In this document: positions 42,491 to 50,927 of the stretch, in pieces
Numbering within the stretch: position 1 is the stretch's first letter
Layout: every line of letters begins with the position of its first letter
Assembly: GCA_040394635.1 (NCBI GenBank)
Contig: JBEBRW010000029.1
Coordinates: 1-64,000 of the forward strand
DNA length: 64,000 bases
Reading direction: 5' to 3'
DNA from: UBA5239 sp040394635
GTDB taxonomy: Bacteria; Verrucomicrobiota; Lentisphaeria; Victivallales; Victivallaceae
Translations under genes and position numbers: made by a program
The notes under the pieces: model-generated
Seen by the model: the letters and a program-made list of their open reading frames with translations, nothing else
The model's database searches: none
Told to the model about the DNA's origin: nothing

Positions 42491-43992
42491 CTCTTCTTCA
42501 TCTCCCGGATTTTGCGGTCGAGATCCAGACGCAATTCGACGCATTTGGCATATCCCTTGCTGTCTTCAGGCAGGATCTGCATCATGGCGAGGACGGTTTC
42601 CCGGGCTCCCTCCCAGTCTTTCAGCTGGGTGCGCCGGTTGTATTCGAAATTCAGGTCGCTTTCCCTTTTGCCCAGGATGTCCTTCACTTCCTGTTCGCGC
42701 TTGCGGGCGCGGTCCCAGATTTCCGGTTTCGGCTGGAAGGGCTCGAGGTTTTCCACCACCATCTGATAGCGGAGCTGGGCCTTCAGCAGATTGCCGGGGT
42801 TGGCCTCGCGGTTGCGGAAAAGATCCTCACCCACGTTGAAGTCGTCCTGGGCGAGCTTCAGTATCTCGTTCACCGTCATGGCGATCGTGAAAAGATTGTA
42901 GTGCGACGCGAAGATGTCGATCGACTGCGCGATGGTCTCGAACGAGTTCGGCGCGTACGTATCCCTCACCGTCACATCGTTGAATTTGTAATTGGCGGCA
43001 ATCATCAGCCGCCGCATATTGGTCTGCCCCGTGCCCGCCGTACCGGCGTGTTCCGGCTCCAGTGAAAAGAAGTCCGTGGCCTGGATATCCTTCAGCAAAG
43101 TGGTCAGGTAAGCAGGCTGCACATCGATCTTTTTGTTGTAATGCCGCTTCGACTTCAGGTCGTCGATGCAGAACGTGGCGCTCTCGCCGTCGATATCCAG
43201 CGAAAAGCGGAAAATGTTGTCTCCGTTCACGCTTTCCTTGACATAACGGAGGACGAACGGCGCTTTCACGTCCGTTTTCTTCTGGTCCTCCGGCGGCGGC
43301 TTCTGGTTGCTCTGCTCATTGAAGAAGTGGAAACCGACGCCGAACAAGACGATAATCGCCAGGATCACGGTATAAAACAGCAGCGTCGAGCTCAACCGGC
43401 GCGCTTTTTTCGTCTCGTCGCCGGCTGCCTCGGGTTTCTTCTTTTTCTGGAAGAGATTGAGATTTTTATTCTCGAAAATGGATAAATCGGTTTTCTCCGG
43501 TTCCGGCTCCGTCTTCAGAGGGGCTTCCCTGGGCAGTTCCGTCTTCGGGGGTTCTTCCGGCGCGGCTTTGATGGAAAACACCGGTTTGATCTTCATTTCC
43601 GTGGGGTCGGAGGGCGCGGAGGTATGAAAAACCACTTTCGGCGTGGTGTTTTCCAGAATAGCCGTATTGCGCAGCACCTCCGCCACATCTTTAGCCAGAT
43701 CCTTTTTTTCGCCGAAACGGATATTCTGGTCGCCCAGCGAAATCACATCGCCCTCTTCCAACTGGGTCGGATAATCGATCTGCTTGCCGTTGATTTTGGT
43801 CCCGTTGGTACTGCCGACGTCCGACACCATCCATATTCCATTGTCGGTACGCTGCAGCACGGCATGGTAGCGTGACACCCCGCCGGTGCTCAAACTGATA
43901 TCGTTATCCAGTTCGCGCCCCAACTTCAGGGAATCCCGGTCCAGCTCCAGGCTGCTTCCCGCTTCGGTTCCGTTCAAAAAATAAATCTTCAT
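42487..43992 (-). CDS. FHA-domain membrane protein of the Tad locus
   Basis: The 501-aa protein starts with an FHA domain (about 1-95: LKLGRELDNDISL, VSRYHAVLQ, SDVGSTNGTKINGKQI, all key residues present). A charged linker follows, then one membrane segment (about 205-228, LLFYTVILAIIVLFGVGFHFF) and a C-terminal region (about 240-501) likely outside the membrane. FHA domains bind phosphothreonine peptides. Placed between DUF192 and PEGA genes with 4-base overlaps on both sides, it may couple kinase signalling to pilus assembly. No Ser/Thr kinase is in the window. Confidence 0.87.
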   Translation of the reverse strand: MKIYFLNGTEAGSSLELDRDSLKLGRELDNDISLSTGGVSRYHAVLQRTDNGIWMVSDVGSTNGTKINGKQIDYPTQLEEGDVISLGDQNIRFGEKKDLAKDVAEVLRNTAILENTTPKVVFHTSAPSDPTEMKIKPVFSIKAAPEEPPKTELPREAPLKTEPEPEKTDLSIFENKNLNLFQKKKKPEAAGDETKKARRLSSTLLFYTVILAIIVLFGVGFHFFNEQSNQKPPPEDQKKTDVKAPFVLRYVKESVNGDNIFRFSLDIDGESATFCIDDLKSKRHYNKKIDVQPAYLTTLLKDIQATDFFSLEPEHAGTAGTGQTNMRRLMIAANYKFNDVTVRDTYAPNSFETIAQSIDIFASHYNLFTIAMTVNEILKLAQDDFNVGEDLFRNREANPGNLLKAQLRYQMVVENLEPFQPKPEIWDRARKREQEVKDILGKRESDLNFEYNRRTQLKDWEGARETVLAMMQILPEDSKGYAKCVELRLDLDRKIREMKKR

Positions 43993-44411
43993 TTACCGTT
44001 CTCTTTGTAGTGGTACAAACCTCTTACATCCAAACCTTTTTCCTGCAATTCGCGCACTGCGTCTCCCGTCAGCTCGCTATTCAAATCAACCTTGTCGCCG
44101 ACCACGGTGCCGGTGGCTTCCAACACCCCGGGCGGCAACTCCACCGTCACCAGTGCCCGGCGGCAATAAATCACCGGCAGCCACGGCGGCAGGCGGTGAT
44201 ACACCGCGCACACCGTGTTTTCGCGATCCGCGAAAATCACATCGATCGGCATCGACATAAACATCGTATGGATCGAATTGCACCGGTTAAACACCATGGC
44301 GTCGAACCCGTCAAACTTCCTGCCGATCATGCCGCGCATCCGCGCCCCCAGCGTCACCGCATAAAACGGCTCGTGGGCCAGACAGCGCATCCTGGTCAAA
44401 TTGACAATCAT
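43989..44411 (-). CDS. DUF192 family protein
   Basis: The 140-aa protein is a DUF192 domain: ARTL-like start, MRGMIGR, FNRCNSIHTMFMSMPIDVIFADRENTV and CRRALVTVELPPGVLEATG. DUF192 is a small beta-rich fold of unknown biochemical role, often found near secretion or pilus genes. No signal peptide is seen. It starts 13 bases after tadC and overlaps the FHA gene by 4 bases, so it is part of the operon. Confidence 0.88.
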   Translation of the reverse strand: MIVNLTRMRCLAHEPFYAVTLGARMRGMIGRKFDGFDAMVFNRCNSIHTMFMSMPIDVIFADRENTVCAVYHRLPPWLPVIYCRRALVTVELPPGVLEATGTVVGDKVDLNSELTGDAVRELQEKGLDVRGLYHYKENGK

Positions 44412-44424
44412 CGCCGCCCCCTGT

Positions 44425-45300
44425 TCAAAACATGTGCATCGCCTGTAATATAACCGGTGTCAGCAAAATAATCAATACCGCCGGAAAAATGAACAGCGCC
44501 ATCGGGAACAACATTTTCACCGGCGCCTCGCCGGCCAGCTTTTCCGCGCGGTTGAAACGCTTGCTGCGCAGGAGATCGCTCTGGATGCGCAGCAGATTGC
44601 CGATACTCACCCCCAGCTCGTCCGCCTGGATAATCGAATTCATCACCGAAGTCAAATCCGGCTGCTTGACCCGGTTGATCAGGTCGCGCAGCGCCACCAC
44701 GCGTTTTTTGCCGAGCTGAATTTCTTTCAGCGTCCGGCTGAGTTCTTCGCCCAGCGCATCGGTCTGGCGGCGCGCCAGGATATCCCGCAGCGAATTCAAA
44801 AAGTCCTTGCCCGCCTCCACCGAAAGCGACAGCAGGTCCAGCACGTTCGGCAGCGCCCGCATGATCGACAGGTGCCGCGTCTTCACCGCCCGCCGCAGCC
44901 ACGCGCCGGGGTACATATAAAACATCAGCCACATCAGCATCCCCGCAATTGCATTGCCCCCCAGGAACAGCGCAAACATCAGCACCAGTCCCAGGAAAAA
45001 CATCAGGAGCCGGATCGCCACGAAATCTTCCCCGCTCAGCTGCTGCCCGAATCCGGCCATCACCAGCTGCTCCTCCGAGTGCGCGCGAATTGTATCAAAC
45101 GCCGGTTTGCGCGCCAGGAAACGGGTATTCACCGCCAGCGGCATGAACATCCGGATCAGGATCGGCAGCTGCACCGTGACGTCTTTTTCCAGCCCACGCT
45201 CCACCTCGATCCGGGCAAACGCCCGCAGGAATATAAAAGCAAACGCACCCACGCTGATACCGCTGAAGATGGCGCCGCACATTGTCCAGATTTCACTCAT
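44425..45300 (-). CDS. tadC: TadC-like type II secretion F domain protein
   Basis: The protein (291 aa from the ATG at 45300) has an N-terminal membrane helix, a paired helix region near 95-145 and a T2SSF domain (about 150-275: LPNVLDLLSLSVEAGKDFLNSLRDI, MNSIIQADELGVSIGNLLRIQSDLLR) ending with a membrane helix. TadB and TadC form the inner-membrane platform of Flp/Tad pili. GAGGG precedes the start. The open frame back to 45351 overlaps tadB and is rejected. Confidence 0.9.
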   Translation of the reverse strand: MSEIWTMCGAIFSGISVGAFAFIFLRAFARIEVERGLEKDVTVQLPILIRMFMPLAVNTRFLARKPAFDTIRAHSEEQLVMAGFGQQLSGEDFVAIRLLMFFLGLVLMFALFLGGNAIAGMLMWLMFYMYPGAWLRRAVKTRHLSIMRALPNVLDLLSLSVEAGKDFLNSLRDILARRQTDALGEELSRTLKEIQLGKKRVVALRDLINRVKQPDLTSVMNSIIQADELGVSIGNLLRIQSDLLRSKRFNRAEKLAGEAPVKMLFPMALFIFPAVLIILLTPVILQAMHMF

Positions 45301-45311
45301 ATGCAAACCCT

Positions 45312-46202
45312 CTAAACATCGATGTTGATGATTTTGCGAATCGCAAGGCAACCGCTGACGATCAGTATACCCGACACCACCATGGCGGAAATACCGATCC
45401 AGCTGGTGAAAAACACGTTCATCGCTTCCGGCATGATCTTGGTCAGCACAAACAGCAAAACAACCGGCACCAGACTGATGATGATCGTCTGCATCCGGCC
45501 CTGCGCGGTCATGGCCTGAATCTTGTTGGTGATCCGGGCCCGCTCGCGAATCACCGTGGCCAGCCGCTCAAAAATCATCGTCAGCTCGCCCCCGGTCTGG
45601 CGGGCGGTGACAATCGCCGTGATCACCAGCTCGAAGTCGGAGCTTTTCATGCGGCTGTTCAGATTGTCCAGTGCCTGCTCCATCGGCACGCCCAGGCGGA
45701 TTTCCTGAATCAGCAGCCGGAATTCAAAGGAAATCGGCGGTTTGTTTTCATTGGCCACCCCTTCCAGCGCCTGATTGATGCTGAACCCGGCCTTCAGCGC
45801 ACTGCTCATGGAGTTCAGCGCATCCTCCAGCTGCTCATTGAATTTCCGCAGCCGCTCCTTGCGCAGGTGCCGCAGGTAAATACGCGGCAAGGGAAAAGTC
45901 ACCAGCGCCACCACCAGCCCCATCACGATCCCGCGCGTCCAGGTGAAATTCTCCGAAAATGCCGCGATCAGCAGCACCGTCAGAAATCCGCACAGCCCGC
46001 TGATCGCCAGCGTCAGGTCAAAAATCTTGCTCGCCGGCATCCCCAGCAGCACATCGTCCAGCTCCACCGACGCCTCCTGCAAATAACGCTCGCGGTAGCG
46101 CGTACTGGCAAAAAGACAGAAGTCCACGATCACCATGCTCGCCGCCGCCGCACAAATCCCGGCGCAGATCGATGGCAGATATTCGTTGTTAAAGAGCCAC
46201 AT
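45312..46202 (-). CDS. tadB: TadB-like type II secretion F domain protein
   Basis: The 296-aa protein has membrane helices near 10-32, 75-110 and 230-290, and a T2SSF domain (about 135-260: FNEQLEDALNSMSSALKAGFSINQALEGV, ARQTGGELTMIFERLATVIRERARI). It is the platform partner of TadC. Its start overlaps the tadA stop by one base, so translation is coupled. Confidence 0.92.
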   Translation of the reverse strand: MWLFNNEYLPSICAGICAAAASMVIVDFCLFASTRYRERYLQEASVELDDVLLGMPASKIFDLTLAISGLCGFLTVLLIAAFSENFTWTRGIVMGLVVALVTFPLPRIYLRHLRKERLRKFNEQLEDALNSMSSALKAGFSINQALEGVANENKPPISFEFRLLIQEIRLGVPMEQALDNLNSRMKSSDFELVITAIVTARQTGGELTMIFERLATVIRERARITNKIQAMTAQGRMQTIIISLVPVVLLFVLTKIMPEAMNVFFTSWIGISAMVVSGILIVSGCLAIRKIINIDV

Positions 46203-47974
46203 TATAACGATCTCCCCTTATGTTTACCCGGGTCGAAAATGCCGATATTCAAATTGATTTTGGCCCGCTCGATGTCTTCCATGAAGGTCGGAATGTTGCC
46301 CGTCGGCTCGTGATACCCCATGATCCGGTTCTCCTCGTCCCAACCCGTCTGGGTGAAAACGAAGATGTCCTGCATGGTGATGATCTCGCCTTCCATTTTG
46401 GTGATCTCGCTGATGTTGGTGACTTTGCGCGAGCCGTCGCGCTGGCGCGTCACCTGCACCACCAGGCAAATCGCCGAAGTGATCTGCTCGCGGATCGCCC
46501 GCAGCGGCAGGTCGAACCCCGCCATCAGCACCAGCGTCTCCAGACGCGAGAGGCAGTCGCGCGGCGTGTTGGCGTGAATCGTGGTCAGCGAACCGTCGTG
46601 ACCGGTATTCATCGCCTGCAGCATGTCCAACGCTTCGCCGCCGCGGCACTCCCCGACCACGATCCGGTCGGGGCGCATGCGCAGCGAGTTGCGGACCAGG
46701 TCGCGGATGGTGATCTCGCCCCTGCCCTCGATGTTGGGCGGACGCGACTCCAGCCGCACCACATGTTCCTGGTTCAGCTGCAGTTCCGCCGCGTCCTCCA
46801 CCGTCACGATACGCTCGCGGTTCGGCAGGAACGAGCTGAGCACGTTCAACAAAGTAGTTTTACCGGAGCCGGTACCGCCGGAGATCACGATATTTTTGCG
46901 CACCAGCACCGCGGCTTCCAGGAAATGCGCCATTTCCCAGTTGATCGAACCGAAATCGACCAGGTTCGAAACCTGATACGGATTCTTGGCAAATTTACGG
47001 ATCGTGATCGACGGCCCCACCAGCGACAGCGGCGGGATGATCGCGTTCACGCGTGAACCGTCCGGCAGCCGCGCGTCGACCATCGGCGAACTTTCGTCGA
47101 TACGGCGCCCCAGCGGCGACACGATCCGCTCGATCGCCGCCATCACCTGCGCATTGTCGGCAAACGCGGTATCGGTACGGTACAGCACCCCTTTCTTTTC
47201 CACAAACACCTGATTGGGGCCATTGACCATGATTTCGGTGATATCGTCGCGCTCGATCATATAATCCAGCGGCCCGAGGCCGATGGCTTCCTGAATCATT
47301 TCCCGCTCCAGCATCTCCGGCGACACCCCGTGCGGCAGCGGAATCGACAGCTCGCTGAGCACCTCGCGAATCGTCACTTTGGCACGCTCTTCCAGTTCCT
47401 TCTCGCGAATCCCGGAGAGCACCATTTTCTTCAGATTCAGCCGCTTCAGCAGCTCCGTGTGGGCGTGCCGTTTGATTTCCTGAATGAGCGGGCGGGCGGC
47501 ATCCGGCACCCCGGAAATCGTCAGCTTCGGAATTTTTTCCCGCACCGGATTGGCATCCTCCAGCCTGGCCGGATGCGGCGCTTCTTCCACCTTCTCCACC
47601 GGCGCCGGGGCAGACACGGGGGGCGGCACAGGCGCGGACTCGGATTCAGGCGGCGCGGCCGGAGCCGGAGCATCCACCACCGGCCCCCTCGCCGTTATGT
47701 TCAAACGGCCGATCCTGATCACCGAACCCGGCGGCACTTCCGTGGCCGCATTGGGAACCAGCAGATTGTTGTCCACATAAGTGCCGTTGCTGCTGTTCAG
47801 GTCTATTACATATAATACATTGTCGCGCACGATGAACTGCGCGTGCCGGCTTGAAACCTCCGGCAGCTCCAGCTGAATGTGCGACTGTTCGCCCGAGCCG
47901 ACGATATAGGACCCGGGCGCCAGTTTCCCCAGAGCATCCCCCTGTCCGGGCTGACTGATCACAATTTCATACAT
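46202..47974 (-). CDS. tadA: FHA domain-TadA/CpaF secretion ATPase fusion
   Basis: The 590-aa protein has an N-terminal FHA domain (about 1-95: SYIVGSGEQSHIQL, VSSRHAQFIV, SSNGTYVDNNLL), a Pro/Ala/Glu-rich linker (about 100-145) and a CpaF/TadA ATPase (about 160-590). Walker A is ISGGTGSGKTTLLN (about 363), with VTVEDAAELQL, ARLPDGSRVNAIIPPL and RMRPDRIVVGECRGGEALDML. It powers Tad pilus assembly or related secretion. The FHA fusion adds a possible phospho-signal input; such fusions are known in some other phyla. It begins 16 bases after cpaB. Confidence 0.94.
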   Translation of the reverse strand: MYEIVISQPGQGDALGKLAPGSYIVGSGEQSHIQLELPEVSSRHAQFIVRDNVLYVIDLNSSNGTYVDNNLLVPNAATEVPPGSVIRIGRLNITARGPVVDAPAPAAPPESESAPVPPPVSAPAPVEKVEEAPHPARLEDANPVREKIPKLTISGVPDAARPLIQEIKRHAHTELLKRLNLKKMVLSGIREKELEERAKVTIREVLSELSIPLPHGVSPEMLEREMIQEAIGLGPLDYMIERDDITEIMVNGPNQVFVEKKGVLYRTDTAFADNAQVMAAIERIVSPLGRRIDESSPMVDARLPDGSRVNAIIPPLSLVGPSITIRKFAKNPYQVSNLVDFGSINWEMAHFLEAAVLVRKNIVISGGTGSGKTTLLNVLSSFLPNRERIVTVEDAAELQLNQEHVVRLESRPPNIEGRGEITIRDLVRNSLRMRPDRIVVGECRGGEALDMLQAMNTGHDGSLTTIHANTPRDCLSRLETLVLMAGFDLPLRAIREQITSAICLVVQVTRQRDGSRKVTNISEITKMEGEIITMQDIFVFTQTGWDEENRIMGYHEPTGNIPTFMEDIERAKINLNIGIFDPGKHKGRSL

Positions 47975-47990
47975 GATGCATCATCTCACG

Positions 47991-48785
47991 TTATCGGGAT
48001 TGACGGCCCTGCCGCTCTTCGTTGTATTTCGGAATATTCTGTTCGAGATACCGGAAATTCACACTCTGCAGATCCTGGGTGAAACTCGATTCCTCGTAAT
48101 TACGCAAACTCAGTGTCAGCTTGCCCTTCTGGCTGGCGAAAATGATCATTTCAACTTCCTTCGGGGTAAGTTCCAGCGTTACCGTGCTGTAGCCGGAGCG
48201 GGCGCTGCCGCCATCGCTCAGCCCGTAATTCGTCTCCCACTGCGCACCGGTCGCCAATACCCGGACATTCTGCAGGATCGTCAGCGTCAGCGTATCCAGG
48301 CTGTTGTCGCCGCGCATTTCAGGGAAACGGAACGTACCGATCACGTCCACATTATCCCCGGGGCGAATCAGGTTGTTCACCGACGAAATGCTGTCCACCG
48401 AGATCGAAACCGCCCGGAAATTTTTCTTGATCTTGGCCGTCACCCCGCTGGCGCGGGTGAAAGTCTGCGCGATATCGGTCCACTGCAGCAGTTCGCCGGC
48501 ATCCTTCGAAATATCGAGTGTACGACCGTAGAGACGGTCGCGCGATGACCACGGAATATCCCGTTCGAGGCCCCTCACGCCGCGCGGACGGCTGATTTTT
48601 TGCGCCACCAGGTCGTCTGCGCTAATGGTCTGCCCCTGGGCCTTGCTGTTCTTCAGCTTGATCAGGACCACTTCCTCGGTGCTGTCCTGGATCTTTTTCC
48701 GTTCCGCATTGATCTGCGAATAATTCAATACAAACGCCATTATCCCGAATATCACCGCGACCAGCAGCAAAAACTTCTGTTTCAT
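47991..48785 (-). CDS. cpaB: CpaB/RcpC-like Flp pilus assembly protein
   Basis: The 264-aa protein has an N-terminal membrane helix, an SAF domain (about 45-115: VLIKLKNSKAQGQTISADDLVAQKI, LYGRTLDISKDAGELLQW) and the RcpC/CpaB region (VSISVDSISSVNNLIRPGDNVDVIGTF; VTLELTPKEVEMIIFASQKGKLTLSLRN). CpaB sits in the periplasm and helps the secretin of the Tad system. AAGGAG lies before the start. It is the first Tad gene behind rlmH; no secretin (RcpA/CpaC) follows, which is unusual. Confidence 0.92.
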   Translation of the reverse strand: MKQKFLLLVAVIFGIMAFVLNYSQINAERKKIQDSTEEVVLIKLKNSKAQGQTISADDLVAQKISRPRGVRGLERDIPWSSRDRLYGRTLDISKDAGELLQWTDIAQTFTRASGVTAKIKKNFRAVSISVDSISSVNNLIRPGDNVDVIGTFRFPEMRGDNSLDTLTLTILQNVRVLATGAQWETNYGLSDGGSARSGYSTVTLELTPKEVEMIIFASQKGKLTLSLRNYEESSFTQDLQSVNFRYLEQNIPKYNEERQGRQSR

Positions 48786-48861
48786 TGACCGTGCTCCTTA
48801 AAGTTTTATCCTTAATAACGTAAATATATTACCAATCGATCAAAAAACAAATTTCCCCATC

Positions 48862-49293
48862 CTAATTGTGGTAATTTTTGCCCTTGCCGATCATCACCGC
48901 CCGGTACAGCTGCTCCAGCAGCAGGTAACGCGCCATTTCATGGGTAAAAGTCATCCGCGACATCGACAGCAGCAGATCGGCCCGCTTTTTCACGCTCTCC
49001 GCCAGCCCGTACGGCCCGCCGATCACCATGACCACCTTGCGGTCGATCCCCATCAGCGCGGCCGAAAATTCCCGCGACGTCATCTCCCTCCCTTCCTCAC
49101 TCAAAACGATAACATACCCCTTTTCACTCTCCAGCTGCTCCATGATCTTCGCGCCCTCGCTCTCCGGCGTGCCATCGCGAATCTCCGCGATCTCCACCTT
49201 GGCATACGGCGAGAGCCGCGTCATATAAGTCTCCACATGCGCGGCCAGTGCCTTATCCCTCATCTTCCCGACCGCTATAATCTTGAACAGCAT
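48862..49293 (-). CDS. rlmH: RlmH, 23S rRNA pseudouridine-1915 N3-methyltransferase
   Basis: The 143-aa SPOUT enzyme matches RlmH: KIIAVGKMRDKALA at the start, VIVLSEEGREMTSREFSAAL, VMVIGGPYGLAESV and the C-terminal SMSRMTFTHEMARYLLLEQLYRA. It methylates pseudouridine 1915 in helix 69 of 23S rRNA with SAM. The length is slightly below the usual 155-160 residues. It is 76 bases upstream of cpaB. Confidence 0.95.
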   Translation of the reverse strand: MLFKIIAVGKMRDKALAAHVETYMTRLSPYAKVEIAEIRDGTPESEGAKIMEQLESEKGYVIVLSEEGREMTSREFSAALMGIDRKVVMVIGGPYGLAESVKKRADLLLSMSRMTFTHEMARYLLLEQLYRAVMIGKGKNYHN

Positions 49294-49296
49294 AAG

Positions 49297-49617
49297 CTAA
49301 AACCAAACCCTTTTCAATACCTGAACCATAATCGCCAACACAATATACGCCCCAAAAAATCTCTTATAAAAAAAATTCGGCGGAACATTACGTGTCGCCT
49401 CCAAATAAAACGGAAGAAGGCCGACAAAAAACATACTCGCAAAAATCATCAAAGATGCAGGAATAGCAAACCATTCTCCAAAAACAACAACAAGACAACC
49501 CGCAAACCATAATCCAGAATATAATCCAATATACGCCGAAAGAAGACCATAAATGCATCCGGCAATGATGCTGAATGCTGTTTTCACTTTGCTTTTCTTC
49601 TTCTCGGCCACGATCAT
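49297..49617 (-). CDS. Small membrane protein, paralogue of its neighbour
   Basis: The 106-aa protein has about four membrane segments and a C-terminal FFYKRFFGAYIVLAIMVQVLK. The protein encoded at 49619-49939 has the same length and shares the pattern FxKRFFxAYIxLxxMxxVxxK. I do not recognise a family. Codon use looks more AT-rich than in the Tad genes. It ends 3 bases before rlmH begins, so it is probably cotranscribed with rlmH. Confidence 0.65.
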   Translation of the reverse strand: MIVAEKKKSKVKTAFSIIAGCIYGLLSAYIGLYSGLWFAGCLVVVFGEWFAIPASLMIFASMFFVGLLPFYLEATRNVPPNFFYKRFFGAYIVLAIMVQVLKRVWF

Positions 49618-49618
49618 C

Positions 49619-49939
49619 TTACACCTGAAATAGAAATTTTCTCACGACCAGAATCATAACTATCAACGCAATGTACGCGAAGAAAAATCTTTTAATAAAA
49701 TAATCCGGTGTAGTATCGTATTTCTCCTCCAACATGGCCGGCAGAAGCATAACGCCCAAAATACATACCACTGATACTACCCAATCAAAAATATTCATCC
49801 ATAATCGTCTGGGTGGCCCAAAGATCATATAAATACAATATGAAAAAAATTCGGCAAAAAACTTTCCAATGATTGCGGCAGAATAAATATATACAATACC
49901 TGCAACCACAATACATATATTCTTTACCTTCTCGTTCAT
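49619..49939 (-). CDS. Small membrane protein, paralogue of its neighbour
   Basis: The 106-aa protein has about four membrane segments and ends FIKRFFFAYIALIVMILVVRKFLF. It pairs with the equally long paralogue at 49297, one base away, and seems to be a tandem duplication. The middle loop (PPRRLWMNIF) is not shared. Function unknown. Confidence 0.65.
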   Translation of the reverse strand: MNEKVKNICIVVAGIVYIYSAAIIGKFFAEFFSYCIYMIFGPPRRLWMNIFDWVVSVVCILGVMLLPAMLEEKYDTTPDYFIKRFFFAYIALIVMILVVRKFLFQV

Positions 49940-50001
49940 ATTCGATATTACCTCAATTGAACGAACACACCTCCGATATTTTCAACTTTTGGCAACCTAC
50001 C

Positions 50002-50757
50002 TCAAAACGGCGACTGGAATTCCGAATCGTCGATATCGACGTTGAGACGGTATTGCACCACGCGCGAAATCTGTTTGGTGTTGTCCACGATCACCGTATT
50101 CTGGTTGGCGATGATCACGTGGTCGTACATCGCGTAAGTATCCATCGTCGATTCATAATTCACCATGATACCACCGATATTTTCACGCGTCACCAACCGC
50201 TTCGGCAGCCCAGAATATTTGCCGATATAAATGGTGATCGGCTCCTGCTCCGGATTGCTGCCCACTACCTTATAATACTCCACCCCGTCCATACGGATCT
50301 GCGAGAGTTTGACCTGTTCGAAGGTATCGGCAAAAGTACTGTCCGGCAGCAGCAGTGTCTGCATGTTGCGAATCCGTATCAGCGAATGACCGGTCAATTC
50401 GCGCGATGTTTTCTTTTTGTAGTCGACGAGCCACGCGCGGCGTCCGTTGTAAATCACCGAAGAAACCGGCTGGTTATCCTCATAGGTGGTGGTTTTCCAG
50501 GAGCCCGGACGCTTGAACTTGACTTCGATCACGTATTCGTCGTCCCAGAATACCCCGATCACCCGCGAAATCTGTTTCTGCACATAAGAATTGGCGCGGC
50601 GGTACAGCCCGTCCGGATCGCTGTTCTGGTTCATCAAAGCCTGCAATTCATCCAGCGAAATATCCGACTCATACTCTTCGTAATCCTGAAACAGCGAACA
50701 CCCGCACAGACTCACGGCCGCGATTACAGCCGCCATCGTTTTCATCAGTAATCTCAT
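50002..50757 (-). CDS. Lipoprotein, possibly LolA-like fold
   Basis: The 251-aa product has a lipoprotein signal (VIAAVSLCGC, Cys about 20). The mature part shows alternating strands such as DEYVIEVKFKRPGSWKTTTYE, VIYNGRRAWLVDYKKKTSRELTG and EPITIYIGKYSGLPKRLVTREN, like the half-barrel of LolA/LolB and outer-membrane lipoprotein-sorting proteins. The match is by pattern only. A heptad inverted-repeat element lies in its 5' leader. Confidence 0.72.
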   Translation of the reverse strand: MRLLMKTMAAVIAAVSLCGCSLFQDYEEYESDISLDELQALMNQNSDPDGLYRRANSYVQKQISRVIGVFWDDEYVIEVKFKRPGSWKTTTYEDNQPVSSVIYNGRRAWLVDYKKKTSRELTGHSLIRIRNMQTLLLPDSTFADTFEQVKLSQIRMDGVEYYKVVGSNPEQEPITIYIGKYSGLPKRLVTRENIGGIMVNYESTMDTYAMYDHVIIANQNTVIVDNTKQISRVVQYRLNVDIDDSEFQSPF

Positions 50758-50778
50758 ATCTAAAACCTCGTTTATTCT

Positions 50779-50864
50779 ATATGGAAAATGGAAAGTTGAA
50801 AACTGAAAATGAAGGATATCTTTTTCCCATAATTTTCAATTCTCAATTTTCAATTCTCAATTAT
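50779..50864. repeat. Inverted-repeat element with 7-bp period arms (copy B)
   Basis: The left arm (about 50779-50816) and right arm (50829-50864) are made of 7-base units near AATTGAA, AATTGAG and TGGAAAA in opposite orientation. It is shorter than copy A at 21463-21603 and lacks its long centre. It lies between the gnd terminator and the lipoprotein gene. Confidence 0.7.
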
Positions 50865-50907
50865 AAAAAAATAACCCGGAAACCGGACTAAAACAAGTCC
50901 GGTTTCC
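50863..50907 (-). terminator. Intrinsic terminator after gnd
   Basis: Read on the minus strand, a 13-bp perfect stem (50907-50895 with 50889-50877) and a 5-base loop are followed within six bases by a run of seven T (50870-50864). It lies 20 bases after the gnd stop. Confidence 0.88.
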
Positions 50908-50927
50908 GAATATTTCAAGGTTTCCCT

